From an uncultured Verrucomicrobiota bacterium (GTDB lineage Bacteria > Verrucomicrobiota > Verrucomicrobiia > Verrucomicrobiales > DEV007): a stretch of DNA of 53,070 bases. Shown here one piece after another: positions 1 to 8,781 of this stretch. Position 1 is the first letter of the stretch. Each line of letters begins with the position of its first letter. The stretch is taken from contig CACIUL010000018.1 in NCBI GenBank assembly GCA_902589825.1, positions 1-53,070 on the forward strand, read 5' to 3'. Position numbers and translations under genes: made by a program. The notes beneath the pieces are model-generated. The model was given only the letters and a program-made list of their open reading frames with translations. It was not told the origin of the DNA and did not search any database.

Positions 1-387
1 TGCCACGCCGGAGCCTACAAGTGAACCCTTCGCTTTACCCCTTGGCTCCTTGAGCGTTGTGGCACTTTTACCCAAGCGGTCACGCAGGTAATTCAACCTT
101 GCCCGCCTGACCTTTGCCTTCTTTGAAATTTCAATCTTGGCAATTTTAGGGGAATGCAATGGAAAGGTACGCTCCACACCCTCGCCGCTGCTGATCTTTC
201 GCACCGTGAATGACTCATTGACCAGTGCGCCTCTGCGGGCGACACAAATCCCTGAAAAAACCTGGATCCTCTCCTTCCCTCCTTCAACCACCCTGCAATG
301 CACCTTAATTGTATCGCCTACGTGAAAAGTCGTGACATCCTTCTTAATTTGCTCCCTCTCGATCTTATTGATGATGTCCGTAGCCAT
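1..387 (-). CDS. rplS: 50S ribosomal protein L19 (3' end beyond window)
   Basis: Structural protein of the large ribosomal subunit, at the 30S-50S interface. The minus strand from the ATG at 387 stays open to position 1 (129 codons). It begins MATDIINKIEREQIKKDV and contains the L19 core: FHVGDTIKVHCRV at about 20-32, ERIQVFSGICVARRG, FTVRKISSGEGVERTFP, HSPKIAKIEI and RRARLNYLRDR. L19 is usually about 115-120 residues. Here the frame continues past the usual end (GKSATTLKEPRGKAKGSLVGSGVA) without a stop, so a C-terminal extension is visible. tRNA-Asp lies upstream on the same strand, where many bacteria have trmD. The ribosome-binding site is weak (GAGG about 17 nt upstream). Identity is certain from sequence; only the end is unknown. 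Confidence 0.96.
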   Translation of the reverse strand, partial: MATDIINKIEREQIKKDVTTFHVGDTIKVHCRVVEGGKERIQVFSGICVARRGALVNESFTVRKISSGEGVERTFPLHSPKIAKIEISKKAKVRRARLNYLRDRLGKSATTLKEPRGKAKGSLVGSGVA

Positions 388-476
388 ATCTATTTCTTTT
401 TGGTAATCCTCTTTCCCTTCAACAAAGTTTTAAAAAGGGCGTTATCGTTAATCCCGGTATGCGTGCTGCGCAACCT

Positions 477-507
477 CCTTTTACGGGCTTCCATCAACCC
501 GTAAAGG
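477..507 (-). other. Inverted repeat between tRNA-Asp and rplS
   Basis: Arms CCTTTACGGG and CCCGTAAAAGG (minus strand) form a stem of about 10 bp with one bulge and a 10-nt loop. It lies 20 nt after the tRNA 3' end and about 90 nt before rplS. There is no T tract on either side, so it may be a processing or leader structure and not a terminator. Function is not known. Confidence 0.35.
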
Positions 508-526
508 TGGGGAATTATTCATAAAA

Positions 527-603
<77 letters not shown>

Positions 604-626
604 TTGGCCGCCAAATTAGAGCGCGA

Positions 627-655
627 ATAATAATTCGCCACTTTGTCATGCGCAA
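627..655 (-). promoter_or_regulatory. Candidate sigma-70 promoter of tRNA-Asp
   Basis: On the minus strand TTGCGC (650-655) and TATTAT (627-632) are separated by exactly 17 nt and lie about 25 nt upstream of the tRNA. The -10 matches consensus at 5 of 6 positions; the -35 is weak. Called by position and motif only. Confidence 0.4.
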
Positions 656-705
656 CCGAATTTAACGGCTCCGGCCCGCTTAAGGCCATAATCAGCCCAA
701 AGAAG

Positions 706-2088
706 CTAGCTGGGCCGCCTTGAACACAGCTCTAAAAGCTGTTCAAATACCTCAGTGGCAGGCAATTCTCCGTTTTCAGGCAAGTTCTTGAAGTCGCCCG
801 CCAGGATGGGCCAGTCCATTTTATCTTCCGGCTCTCGACCATGAGACCCCCTTACAAGGTCCGCATCAAGGGGGATGAGATCCATCAGGATCCGCATACC
901 AAGCTTTTTCCCAGCCAGCCGCCTTGCTATCTTCAGGCGGGGGAAACGGATAGCCGGGTCTATAAACAATTCCGCGGGGTCATACCCGGGCTTGCGGTGA
1001 ATGTCAACGCAGCGCGCATAATCGGGAGCCACGCGGTCATCCAGCCAGTAATAATAGGTAAACCAGCTCTCGGCATCTGCAACGGCCACCAGATCGCCGC
1101 TGCGTGAATGATTGATTCCCGCCTCTTCAAGGCGAGCGCCGGCCAGGACTTCCTCAACACCTTCGGTGGATTCCATCAAGGACTGAACCTCAGCCGTAAG
1201 ACCTATATCATTCACATACACATGAGCCACCTGGTGATCAGCAATGGCAAAAGCCCGGCTCGCCCCAAGGTCGATCATTTCACGCCCAAGTTCCTCCTTT
1301 ATAGTGATCCATCCACGTTCACGGAAAAGGCGATTGAGGTGAACTGGTCGGTGAACCGGAGTAATTCCATACTCGGAAAGTAGCACCACGCGCACATCCC
1401 TCTCCCGGTAAAAAGCAAGCAACTCCCCAAAAATACGATCAATCCTTCGAAGCTCTATTGCGGCTTCAGGTGCCTCAGGACCAATCTTCTGGAAACTGTA
1501 ATCCAAATGCGGAAGGTAAACCAGGGAAAGGGACGGACGATGCTTTTTCTCCACCCAAATCGCGGAATCCGCAATCCACCTGCTGGAGGCAATTCCTGCA
1601 GCAGGACCCCAGAAAGCAGGAAATGGAAAGTCCCCGAGGTCTGACTTTAGCTCCTCCCGCATGTTCATGGGAGCGGTATAAATATCAAAAACCTTTCGCC
1701 CGTCGGCAGGGTAGATCGGGCGAGGCGTGATCGAGTAATCCGCGCTGGAATACATATTATACCACCAGAACAGCTTGGCACATGTAAACTCTGGATCCTC
1801 ATCCCTGAGCACTTCCCAGAGCTTGGCACCCTCAACGAGATGATTCGACTGCTTCCAGAACTGATGCTCTGCAAGTTTCCTGTCATACCAGCCATTTGCC
1901 ACGATGCCGTGCTCACAAGGAAGCCTTCCCGTCAGGTAACTAGCCTGAGCAGTGCATGTAACAGCGGGAAAAGCAGGCTCAACCTGACAACAGGCATTTG
2001 CCTCCACAAATCCCCTCAGGTGTGGAGTATTCTTACCAATGAGCCGGCGACTCAGGCCCACGATATTGATTACCGCTGTGCGCTGCAC
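706..2088 (-). CDS. Alkaline-phosphatase-superfamily (nucleotide pyrophosphatase/phosphodiesterase-like) protein
   Basis: About 460 residues of the type I phosphodiesterase/nucleotide pyrophosphatase group. Visible superfamily landmarks are the nucleophile region PAVTCTAQASYLTGRLPCEHG (Thr expected to be attacked), PHLDYSFQKIGP, the LLSEYGITPVHRPVHLNR block and a C-terminal GSHG. Two canonical metal-ligand blocks differ: the first strand reads INIVGLS where Asp is usual, and SEYG stands where SDHG is usual. I recall this pattern from a distinct subfamily, so substrate cannot be inferred. The frame opens at a TTG at 2127. I prefer the GTG at 2088, which gives the family-like start MQRTAVINIVGLS. 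No signal peptide is evident, so it is probably cytoplasmic. Transcribed away from the neighbouring prepilin-like gene. Confidence 0.8.
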   Translation of the reverse strand: MQRTAVINIVGLSRRLIGKNTPHLRGFVEANACCQVEPAFPAVTCTAQASYLTGRLPCEHGIVANGWYDRKLAEHQFWKQSNHLVEGAKLWEVLRDEDPEFTCAKLFWWYNMYSSADYSITPRPIYPADGRKVFDIYTAPMNMREELKSDLGDFPFPAFWGPAAGIASSRWIADSAIWVEKKHRPSLSLVYLPHLDYSFQKIGPEAPEAAIELRRIDRIFGELLAFYRERDVRVVLLSEYGITPVHRPVHLNRLFRERGWITIKEELGREMIDLGASRAFAIADHQVAHVYVNDIGLTAEVQSLMESTEGVEEVLAGARLEEAGINHSRSGDLVAVADAESWFTYYYWLDDRVAPDYARCVDIHRKPGYDPAELFIDPAIRFPRLKIARRLAGKKLGMRILMDLIPLDADLVRGSHGREPEDKMDWPILAGDFKNLPENGELPATEVFEQLLELCSRRPS

Positions 2089-2189
2089 GATACCGCTGAC
2101 ACTAGCTGGACTGCCCCCGAAGCGCAAACAGGGATGAATTCCGCTTCGGCTCTTGCCTCAATGGACAGGATTTGCTAGCTTTTAAAGCA

Positions 2190-2936
2190 ATGCACACCCC
2201 AGCCCCAAGAAGTTCCCGCCAATCAGCCTTCACGCTCATCGAGCTGCTGGTTGTCATTGTCATTATCGCAATCCTTGCAACAGCAGCATTCCCAATCTAC
2301 GGAATCATAAAGGACAAGGCCAATTCCTCCAATTCACGGACAAACCTGCGCAGTATTGGCCAGGCACTGGCCCTATATCAGGGGCAAAACAACCTCGCTT
2401 ACCCTGCAATCCAGGGGAACGCCGCCATCCCGGAACTCGACAACTGGGTATCTGAACTGGTCATCGCACTCAACCCGGAACTCACGATCGAAGAGCTCAT
2501 CTCGGAGAAGCCAACTGACATCTTCGTCTCCCAGGGACTTCGCTGGAAAAGCGGTGGAGGCTTCTATGACGAGGAGGAACTGCTCAATACCTATGCCGCC
2601 ACCGACGCACTTGCCGGACTTGATGAGAACGGAATACCCGACCCTGAGCTTAAGCGAAGAGTGGCAACAATCGAGCAACCAGCAGAAACCATCATCCTTG
2701 TCGAGGCCAAGCAGGCCAGTAACAACCCCTTCTGCGAAGCCTGGCTGGATTGGGACACGGCATCGACGGACTTTGGCCGCTCGGCTGAAGACACGCAGTC
2801 CATTGACTTGCGTTATTCGGAAGAAGTAAATGTTCTTTTTGCTGACGGTAGGTGCATTTCCATGGATGCCGAGACCCTTGCCAAGGTGGAAGAATGGAAC
2901 TGGAGCGGGAACCGGTATCCAAAAGATTACCGCTAA
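2190..2936 (+). CDS. Type IV pilin-like/pseudopilin-like protein with H-X-DG-type C terminus
   Basis: About 248 residues. A short basic leader (MHTPAPRSSRQSA) precedes the prepilin motif FTLIELLVVIVIIAILATAAFPIY, with the conserved Glu at +5 after the expected cleavage site. The residue before Phe is Ala, a substitution I recall as common in PVC-group prepilin-like proteins. Downstream comes a coiled region ending NSRTNLRSIGQALALY. The C terminus carries EEVNVLFADGRCISMD, resembling the FADGHV motif of the many DUF1559-like proteins in Planctomycetes and Verrucomicrobia. It is probably exported through the type II/IV pilus pathway; the role is not known. The frame opens at a TTG at 2172, but the ATG at 2190 starts the leader. 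No pilus genes lie nearby. Confidence 0.85.
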   Translation: MHTPAPRSSRQSAFTLIELLVVIVIIAILATAAFPIYGIIKDKANSSNSRTNLRSIGQALALYQGQNNLAYPAIQGNAAIPELDNWVSELVIALNPELTIEELISEKPTDIFVSQGLRWKSGGGFYDEEELLNTYAATDALAGLDENGIPDPELKRRVATIEQPAETIILVEAKQASNNPFCEAWLDWDTASTDFGRSAEDTQSIDLRYSEEVNVLFADGRCISMDAETLAKVEEWNWSGNRYPKDYR

Positions 2937-2940
2937 TGGC

Positions 2941-2966
2941 GCGGATTTAGGTAATCCGCTCTTATT
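2941..2966 (+). terminator. Candidate intrinsic terminator after the prepilin-like gene
   Basis: GCGGATT (2941-2947), loop TAGGT and AATCCGC (2953-2959) make a 7-bp hairpin followed by TCTTATT. It starts 4 nt after the stop codon of the plus-strand gene and faces the converging FG-GAP gene. Confidence 0.5.
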
Positions 2967-3001
2967 GCTCCCCAAGAACTCCCACTGCACAGGGCCTGGA
3001 A

Positions 3002-4223
3002 TTATTTCCTGGGCCCGGGCTCCTGCTCAGCAGGATCACGCTGAAGATGTAAAAACGTCCCCTTCTTGTTGCCCGTGAGGATGTCGGCTCTGCCGTCACC
3101 GTTTATATCAGAAGCTAAAAACTGTGTTCCCACGCCGGAATTATCATCAATCTGGTAGGGAATAAATTTCGCCTCTCCCGAATTGCCCCCCCCGCATCAC
3201 CTTAAACCAGTATAAAACGGCCGCATCATTGCCGCCCGGGTCATTTCCGTTGTGTGCCCACCAGCGCTTGCCGGTCACCAGGTCCTTCACCCCATCCCGG
3301 TCAATATCGATAAGCTGGGCAGAGTGCGCCTGGCTGAAGACAACGCCAAAGGGACTGTCCCCGGGCTTAGCCCCTGTGATGACGTGCCTCTTCCAGATTT
3401 TCTTCCCATTCTCACCCTCGGCCTGCTCAAACCATGTCAGTCCATAGCCATGCGCGGCGGCAGCCGTGAAGATATCATTGTCACCATCGCCATCAAAGTC
3501 ATAGGCAAACATATCCGCCCCGCCGGGACGCGTGAATTGAAATCGGTAACCTTTCCACAGCGGGTCGCCCTCAAGGGACTCCGGCTGCCTCCACCAGTGC
3601 CCCTTGTCAATGACGTCCATTCGCCCGTCGCCATCAACATCTCCCACTCCAAGGCCATGGGTATACTTTCCTCCTGTAGACTTGGGTGGCGAAATATTAT
3701 GCCGCGTCCATTTCTGGGTTGCGGTCTCTTTCTTGAAGGTGAAATAGACAAACTGTCCGGCAACCGAACCCACCATGTCCGGTATGCCATCGCCGGTGAT
3801 GTCGGTAAACTGCGGCGACTCGTTCTCAAGCGAGTCCATCGCCACATGCTGGCGCCAAGCACCCTTCCCTTTGGGGTTCTCATGCCAGAAAACCTTCTTC
3901 CCCGGGTGACTGACCCTGATCACGTCATCCCAACCGTCACCATTCACATCATAGGCCCATGTGTTAAAGTTCGGTGAATACCCCTTCGGGCGAAAATCTT
4001 TCGTGTTATAGATCTCGTGCCTCTCCTTGTAATCGGGTGCCTCATACCAGTATGGACCACTTACCACGTCCAACTTGCCATCCTTGTTGAAATCCCCCGC
4101 ATGCACTCCCTCAGCATAGAATTTATCTGATAATTGCAGGCGCTGAAACTGCGGCACTTCAGCAGCACACGAAAAGGACAACATTGCCCCAAGACACAAG
4201 AACAGGAAAAGCAGACATTTCAT
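3002..4223 (-). CDS. Secreted FG-GAP/VCBS-repeat protein, frameshifted in a poly-G tract
   Basis: A secreted beta-propeller-type protein. It has a signal peptide (MKCLLFLFLCLGAMLSFSCAA) followed by at least six Ca-binding-like FG-GAP blocks, such as GDFNKDGKLDVVSG, YDVNGDGWDDVI, TDITGDGIPDMVG, GDVDGDGRMDVI, YDFDGDGDNDIF and IDIDRDGVKDLV. In the deposited frame it stops at 3147 after 358 codons. A run of eight G (3186-3193, coding strand) shifts the frame. With seven G the reading continues GGNSGEAKFIPYQ, then DINGDGRADILTG (a last FG-GAP block), and stops at 3002, about 406 residues. I therefore annotate the whole span. Whether the +1 is biological or a sequencing artefact cannot be told here. 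Function is unknown; such proteins are often extracellular adhesins or sugar-binding proteins. Confidence 0.82.
3186..3193 (-). repeat. Poly-G(8) tract with +1 frameshift
   Basis: Eight consecutive G on the coding strand of the FG-GAP gene. Seven would restore a frame that encodes a further FG-GAP motif and a clean stop. Confidence 0.9.
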
Positions 4224-4414
4224 GATGACTACCTCTAGCAGATACCCACACGGACAGGAAACCTTCTTTGTCTTTTAATTGCAGCGACCTTCGTTGCCGT
4301 AAACACATCCGCAACGGAGCAAAACACCAAAGAAAAACCGCTTTGCCGCTGGATATCATGATAAGTCTGGTAAAAAAAATTGCCAAACAGCAACTTCTAA
4401 TGCACCACATCAAC

Positions 4415-4433
4415 CACAGATGTGATATCTGTG
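4415..4433. promoter_or_regulatory. Palindromic operator candidate upstream of fumC
   Basis: CACAGAT-N5-ATCTGTG, a perfect inverted repeat with 7-bp arms, 50 nt before the fumC start codon. It lies in the 260-bp gap between the divergent FG-GAP gene and fumC. The size and symmetry suit a dimeric repressor or activator site; no regulator is identifiable. Nothing else recognisable was seen in this gap. Confidence 0.4.
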
Positions 4434-4483
4434 AATTAAATCACCAACCCGAATCACTGGATTAACCAACCTATCTTGCAATC

Positions 4484-5875
4484 ATGAGCACAACCCGCAT
4501 CGAAAGAGACACAATGGGCGAAATGGAAGTCCCTTCCGGGTCGCTCTATGGAGCCAGCACCCAGCGAGCCGTGCTGAACTTTCCTGTCTCCGGGGAGGCT
4601 GTCGGGCCCGGTATTATACACGCCTATGGACTCATCAAATGGGCTGCTGCACGGGTAAACGGTCAACTCGGACAGGTGGATAAGTCTTTAACCGACCAGA
4701 TTGAGAAAGCGGCAGAGGAAGTCTATGAAGGCAAGCTTGACGAGCACTTCCCCGTCGATGTCTACCAGACAGGATCCGGCACATCAACAAACATGAACGC
4801 CAATGAGGTCATCGCCAACCGCTGTTCACAAATAGCCGGCAAGGAAATTGGCTCAAAGGACCCCATCCATCCAAACGACCACGTTAACCAGGGGCAATCC
4901 TCAAATGACACATTTCCTACCGCAATGCACATAGCCGCAGGCGTGGCGATAAAAAACGACCTCATCCCCGAGATGGAGAAGCTAAAGCTCTCCCTTGGGG
5001 CCAAGGCACAGGAATTTAATGACATCCTTAAAATCGGCAGAACGCACCTCATGGATGCCACACCTGTCCGGCTTGGACAGGAATTTGGAGGTTACGCAAA
5101 GCAAATCGAGCGATCCATTGACCGCTCACATAAGGCACTCAAGGCACTGCATGAGCTGCCATTGGGCGGGACAGCTGTAGGAACCGGCCTTAACTGCCAC
5201 CCTGAATTTCCTGCACAGGCCATCAAGTTTATTGCCGAGAAAACCGAAATTGAGTTTCGTGAGGCAGAAGACCACTTTGAAGCACAGGCAGCAAAGGATG
5301 CACTGGTTGAGTGTCATGGGCACCTCAACACCATAGCCACAAGCCTCTTTAAGATTGCCAATGACCTTCGCCTGATGGGCTCAGGACCACGCTGCGCGCT
5401 CGGGGAAATCAAGCTCCCGGCAACCCAACCCGGTTCCTCCATCATGCCCGGGAAGGTCAACCCGGTGATGAGCGAGGCCGTAACCATGGTTTCCGCCCGC
5501 GTCTTTGGAAATCATTCAACAATCACCTGGTGTGGAGCAAACGGCCACCTTGAGCTCAATGTCTTCATGCCGGTCATGGCATACTCGATAATGGAGTCAA
5601 TCCGCCTGCTTGCCAATGTTTGCAGTATCTTCCGCCAACGGTGCATTGAAGGCATTGAGGCCAATGCTGAGCGCTGCAGCGAGCTCATTGAATACTCTCT
5701 CTCGATGGTGACCAGCCTGGCTCCTGAAATCGGTTACGAGCTTGCAGCCAAGATCGCCAAGGAATCCGTATCGACAGGCAAGACCGTTCGCCAGCTATGC
5801 ACCGAGCAGCTAGCCGACCTTGGCATCAGTGCCGAGCAACTGGAGGCAGCCCTCGACCCGGAAAGCATGACATAA
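4484..5875 (+). CDS. fumC: Fumarate hydratase class II
   Basis: Converts fumarate and malate in the TCA cycle; cytoplasmic homotetramer. At 463 residues it matches E. coli FumC (467). Superfamily blocks are all present: GSGTSTNMN at 97-105, SSNDTFPTAMHI at 139-150, the catalytic GRTHLMDATP with His188, and the mobile signature loop GSSIMPGKVNP at 317-327 with Ser318. These numbers coincide with E. coli FumC. The TSTNMNANEV and NGHLELNVFMP stretches favour fumarase over aspartase or argininosuccinate lyase. The ATG at 4484 gives the usual N terminus (TRIERDTMGEMEVP). It converges on sppA with a 14-nt gap. Confidence 0.97.
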   Translation: MSTTRIERDTMGEMEVPSGSLYGASTQRAVLNFPVSGEAVGPGIIHAYGLIKWAAARVNGQLGQVDKSLTDQIEKAAEEVYEGKLDEHFPVDVYQTGSGTSTNMNANEVIANRCSQIAGKEIGSKDPIHPNDHVNQGQSSNDTFPTAMHIAAGVAIKNDLIPEMEKLKLSLGAKAQEFNDILKIGRTHLMDATPVRLGQEFGGYAKQIERSIDRSHKALKALHELPLGGTAVGTGLNCHPEFPAQAIKFIAEKTEIEFREAEDHFEAQAAKDALVECHGHLNTIATSLFKIANDLRLMGSGPRCALGEIKLPATQPGSSIMPGKVNPVMSEAVTMVSARVFGNHSTITWCGANGHLELNVFMPVMAYSIMESIRLLANVCSIFRQRCIEGIEANAERCSELIEYSLSMVTSLAPEIGYELAAKIAKESVSTGKTVRQLCTEQLADLGISAEQLEAALDPESMT

Positions 5876-5889
5876 GCTTCACTCTCACC

Positions 5890-7716
5890 TCAATCAAGGC
5901 GCACCCTGATCGACGGTCCCAGCAGCATGACGTGATCCTTGCGGGCAGCTTCAATGGCGCGCAGGGCATCCTCAACCGCCCTCTGATTATTCTCGTCGAG
6001 AAATCCAAGCACGCCTGACTGACTCAAGCGCTCAGCAATATCGCTTCCTGTACCTGATTTTCTCCGGCTGCCTATGAACTCGCCGTTGGGATCCTCCTTC
6101 GGAGGTGCACCAAACAAGCCATCAAGGCTACCCCTAGCCTCAGGTAGAAGTTGCACAGGCGGCGCCTCAAGGCCTGCCTTTTCCGCCACATAGGCAACTG
6201 CATCAGTCACCCCGCCTATCTGGTCAACCAGCCCAAGCTCAAGCGCACGTGATCCGGCATATACCCTACCCCCCGCCAACTGCTCCAGGTCGCCTTGAAT
6301 TCGCTTCCCCCGCCCGTCAATGATCCTTTTCTTAAACACTGCATAGACATCCAGCATCGACCGGCGCGTTGCCTGCCTTTGCTCTTCACTCATTGACCGG
6401 GACATGGAAGAGAAATCAGCAAACTTGCCCCGCTTTTGCCCGTGTACACTGATACCGATCTTTTCCATCACTCCGCCTATACCAATTTTCATGCCCACAA
6501 CACCGATTGACCCGGTTATCGTACCGCGCTCTGCAAAAATCCGATCGGCCCCGGCGGATATGTAATAGCCGCCGCTGGCTGCCACCCCTCCCATGGAAAC
6601 AGCAAATGGTTTTCCGCTCGCCTTAAATTCGGCAGTTGCCTCCCACAGGACGTCACTGGCAAGCGCAGAGCCTCCCGGGGAGTTGACTCTCAGCACGGCC
6701 CCCTTGCATTTCGGGTCACGCCCGGCACGCAGGAGTTCGGTGCGAACAGGCTTGACTGAATCATCACTGATCGTGCCCTCGATCGGGATTACGACGATGT
6801 AATCCTCCTTGATACGCTTGGATCCCGAGCTCTGGAACATCAATTTCATCAGGTCAAGAAGACTGTCAATCTGTGGCCCTTCCAGATCAGGCAGCCTGTA
6901 GCCGTTATCAAAACGGGCACCATTGAATTTCTCCCGCAGGCCGCGGATGAAGTCTGTCCTGTAGGCAAGTTCATCAACCAGTCCTGCCGCCTTGGCTCGC
7001 TGCGGGTTCATCGCACCGTCGTCGACCAGCGCCCTTACCGCATCCTCACTTAGTTCCCTGCCTGTTGCCACACCCTGAATGAGTTCAGCATAAAGGGCAT
7101 CAAGCAACTCGGCATCCTGTTGTCTTGCCTCCTTGCTTGGACCTTCACGCGAAAATGTCTCGCCGGCACTCTTGAAGTCACCAACGTGCACCACATCAAC
7201 CTTGACCCCAAGCCTGTCGAACAGGCCCTTGAAATACATTGTCTCGGAATACAATCCGCTGAAACTCACCCCACCGGCAGGCATCAGGGTGAGGTGATTT
7301 GCCACACTGCCCAGCAGGGCCGTCGCATTGTTCAGGTTCTCAGTGTAAATATAAACATCCTTGCCTGACTGACGAAGCGAGAGCAACAGCCTGCGCAACT
7401 CCTGAACCTGGGCCAGCTCAAGGCCCGCAGAGTCAATGTCGAGCACAACGGCAGGCACATGATCGTCATTGCCGGCTGCCGCGATGCTGCTGGCCACCTC
7501 AAAGAAAGTCAAAGGCCGGGCACTGGAGAAATTAAGGTCGAGCGCCAGGATACTGGCAGAAGTATTACCTGACTCACTGAGCACCCCCTGCAGGTCATAA
7601 ACGGGGATTACCTTTGGCTCCTCAGGGTTGGCGATGGAGCCCCCGGGAAAAAACGCCGATACAGCCAGAAATACAAAGGCGGCCACTCGTGAAATAATCT
7701 GCATAATGAGGATCAT
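5890..7716 (-). CDS. sppA: Signal peptide peptidase SppA, 67K type
   Basis: Membrane-anchored S49 serine protease that degrades cleaved signal peptides in the envelope. About 608 residues, so the long form with two tandem S49 domains, as in E. coli, not the short 36K form. The general base Lys is in HVGDFKSAGE of the first domain (about residue 182). The nucleophile Ser is in MGGVAASGGYY of the second (about 381). RVNSPGGSALASD and GTITGSIGVVG are also family blocks. The N terminus from the ATG at 7716 (MILIMQIISRVAAFVFLAVSAFF) is a membrane anchor or signal. A TTG at 7752 with an AGGA nearby is the alternative start. Divergent from the DUF3500 gene. Confidence 0.94.
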   Translation of the reverse strand: MILIMQIISRVAAFVFLAVSAFFPGGSIANPEEPKVIPVYDLQGVLSESGNTSASILALDLNFSSARPLTFFEVASSIAAAGNDDHVPAVVLDIDSAGLELAQVQELRRLLLSLRQSGKDVYIYTENLNNATALLGSVANHLTLMPAGGVSFSGLYSETMYFKGLFDRLGVKVDVVHVGDFKSAGETFSREGPSKEARQQDAELLDALYAELIQGVATGRELSEDAVRALVDDGAMNPQRAKAAGLVDELAYRTDFIRGLREKFNGARFDNGYRLPDLEGPQIDSLLDLMKLMFQSSGSKRIKEDYIVVIPIEGTISDDSVKPVRTELLRAGRDPKCKGAVLRVNSPGGSALASDVLWEATAEFKASGKPFAVSMGGVAASGGYYISAGADRIFAERGTITGSIGVVGMKIGIGGVMEKIGISVHGQKRGKFADFSSMSRSMSEEQRQATRRSMLDVYAVFKKRIIDGRGKRIQGDLEQLAGGRVYAGSRALELGLVDQIGGVTDAVAYVAEKAGLEAPPVQLLPEARGSLDGLFGAPPKEDPNGEFIGSRRKSGTGSDIAERLSQSGVLGFLDENNQRAVEDALRAIEAARKDHVMLLGPSIRVRLD

Positions 7717-7800
7717 GGCCCAGAGAAGCCAAGGATTCAAGGCAGGCAACAATTTTCATTCCTGCTCGCGCTGGAGCTTTCTAGGCATTAGTGTGGCATA

Positions 7801-8781
7801 ATGAACAAGGACAACCACCCAGCAAAAATGGATCGCCGCCGTTTCCTGGCAACCGCCACCGCAGGCAGCGCAAGCCTGTCACTGCCAGGCGCTTTAAAGG
7901 CAGCAAAGCGCAAGCCTGTCTCTTCGGAAACATTGGTCACTCAGCTCTTCAAGAGCCTGGATAACAAACAGCGGAAAGCTATCTGTTTTGATTTTGACCA
8001 CCCACTGCGCCTGAAGGTCGACAATAACTGGCACATCACCAAGCCACGGCTAGGCAACTCGTTTACCCCAGACCAACAGGCCCTTGTAAAAGAAATATTC
8101 ATGGGGCTTCATAGCGAGGATTATGCGGAAACTGTCTACAACCAGGTCGTACATGACAGCGGGAAAGCCGGTTTTGCTGATTGCTCAATTGGCCTTTTCG
8201 GCAAACCTGGGACAGGCAAGTTTGAATTTGTCCTCACCGGCCGGCACTGCACACGCCGTTGCGATGGCGACTCGGTTGAAGGCAGCGCTTTTGGCGGACC
8301 TATTTTCTATGGACATGCCGCACAGGGATTTGTCGAGAAACCCGACCACCCCGGCAATGCCTACTGGTATCAGGCCAAGAAAGCCAACGAGGTCTTTCAA
8401 ATGCTCAGTGGCAAGCAACGCAAAATGGCACTTCTTGATGAAGCAAGGGATGAGGAAGGCACCAAGACCGTGGAACTGACCGGCAAGAAAAAGGGGCTTG
8501 AGGGAATCCCAATGACAGAGCTTACCAATGACCAAAGGGGTAAGGTTAAGGACACCATCAAAGACATCCTTGCACCATACCGGAGTAAAGACTCTCAGGA
8601 AGCCCTCAAACTTATTGAAAAAGCCGGCTTTGAACACCTGCATATGGCCTTCTTCGAAAAGGAGGATCTCGGCAATGATCGTGTATGGGACGTCTGGCAA
8701 ATTGAAGGTCCCTCAATGGTATGTTTTTTCCGGGGTGATCCACATGTCCATGCCTGGATCCACATCCGGGAAAATGCCTAG
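7801..8781 (+). CDS. DUF3500 family protein with Tat signal
   Basis: About 326 residues. The N terminus carries a twin-arginine signal, MDRRRFLATATAG followed by a hydrophobic and Ala-rich stretch, so export in folded form is likely. The body matches DUF3500 as I know it: FVLTGRHCTRRCDGDS, a GGPIFYGH block, the lysine-rich QMLSGKQRKMALLDEA and the C-terminal WQIEGPSMVCFFRGDPHVHAWIHI. DUF3500 proteins have no established activity. The His-rich C terminus suggests a metal site, which is inference. Start is ATG 7801; a second ATG at 7828 gives a cleaner Tat signal. Its stop overlaps a candidate start of the next gene (ATGCCTAG), suggesting co-expression. Confidence 0.85.
   Translation: MNKDNHPAKMDRRRFLATATAGSASLSLPGALKAAKRKPVSSETLVTQLFKSLDNKQRKAICFDFDHPLRLKVDNNWHITKPRLGNSFTPDQQALVKEIFMGLHSEDYAETVYNQVVHDSGKAGFADCSIGLFGKPGTGKFEFVLTGRHCTRRCDGDSVEGSAFGGPIFYGHAAQGFVEKPDHPGNAYWYQAKKANEVFQMLSGKQRKMALLDEARDEEGTKTVELTGKKKGLEGIPMTELTNDQRGKVKDTIKDILAPYRSKDSQEALKLIEKAGFEHLHMAFFEKEDLGNDRVWDVWQIEGPSMVCFFRGDPHVHAWIHIRENA

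Noticed and set aside
3002-3190. Separate downstream gene after the FG-GAP gene
   Set aside because: It has no start codon and continues the FG-GAP repeat pattern, so it is the 3' end of the same gene.
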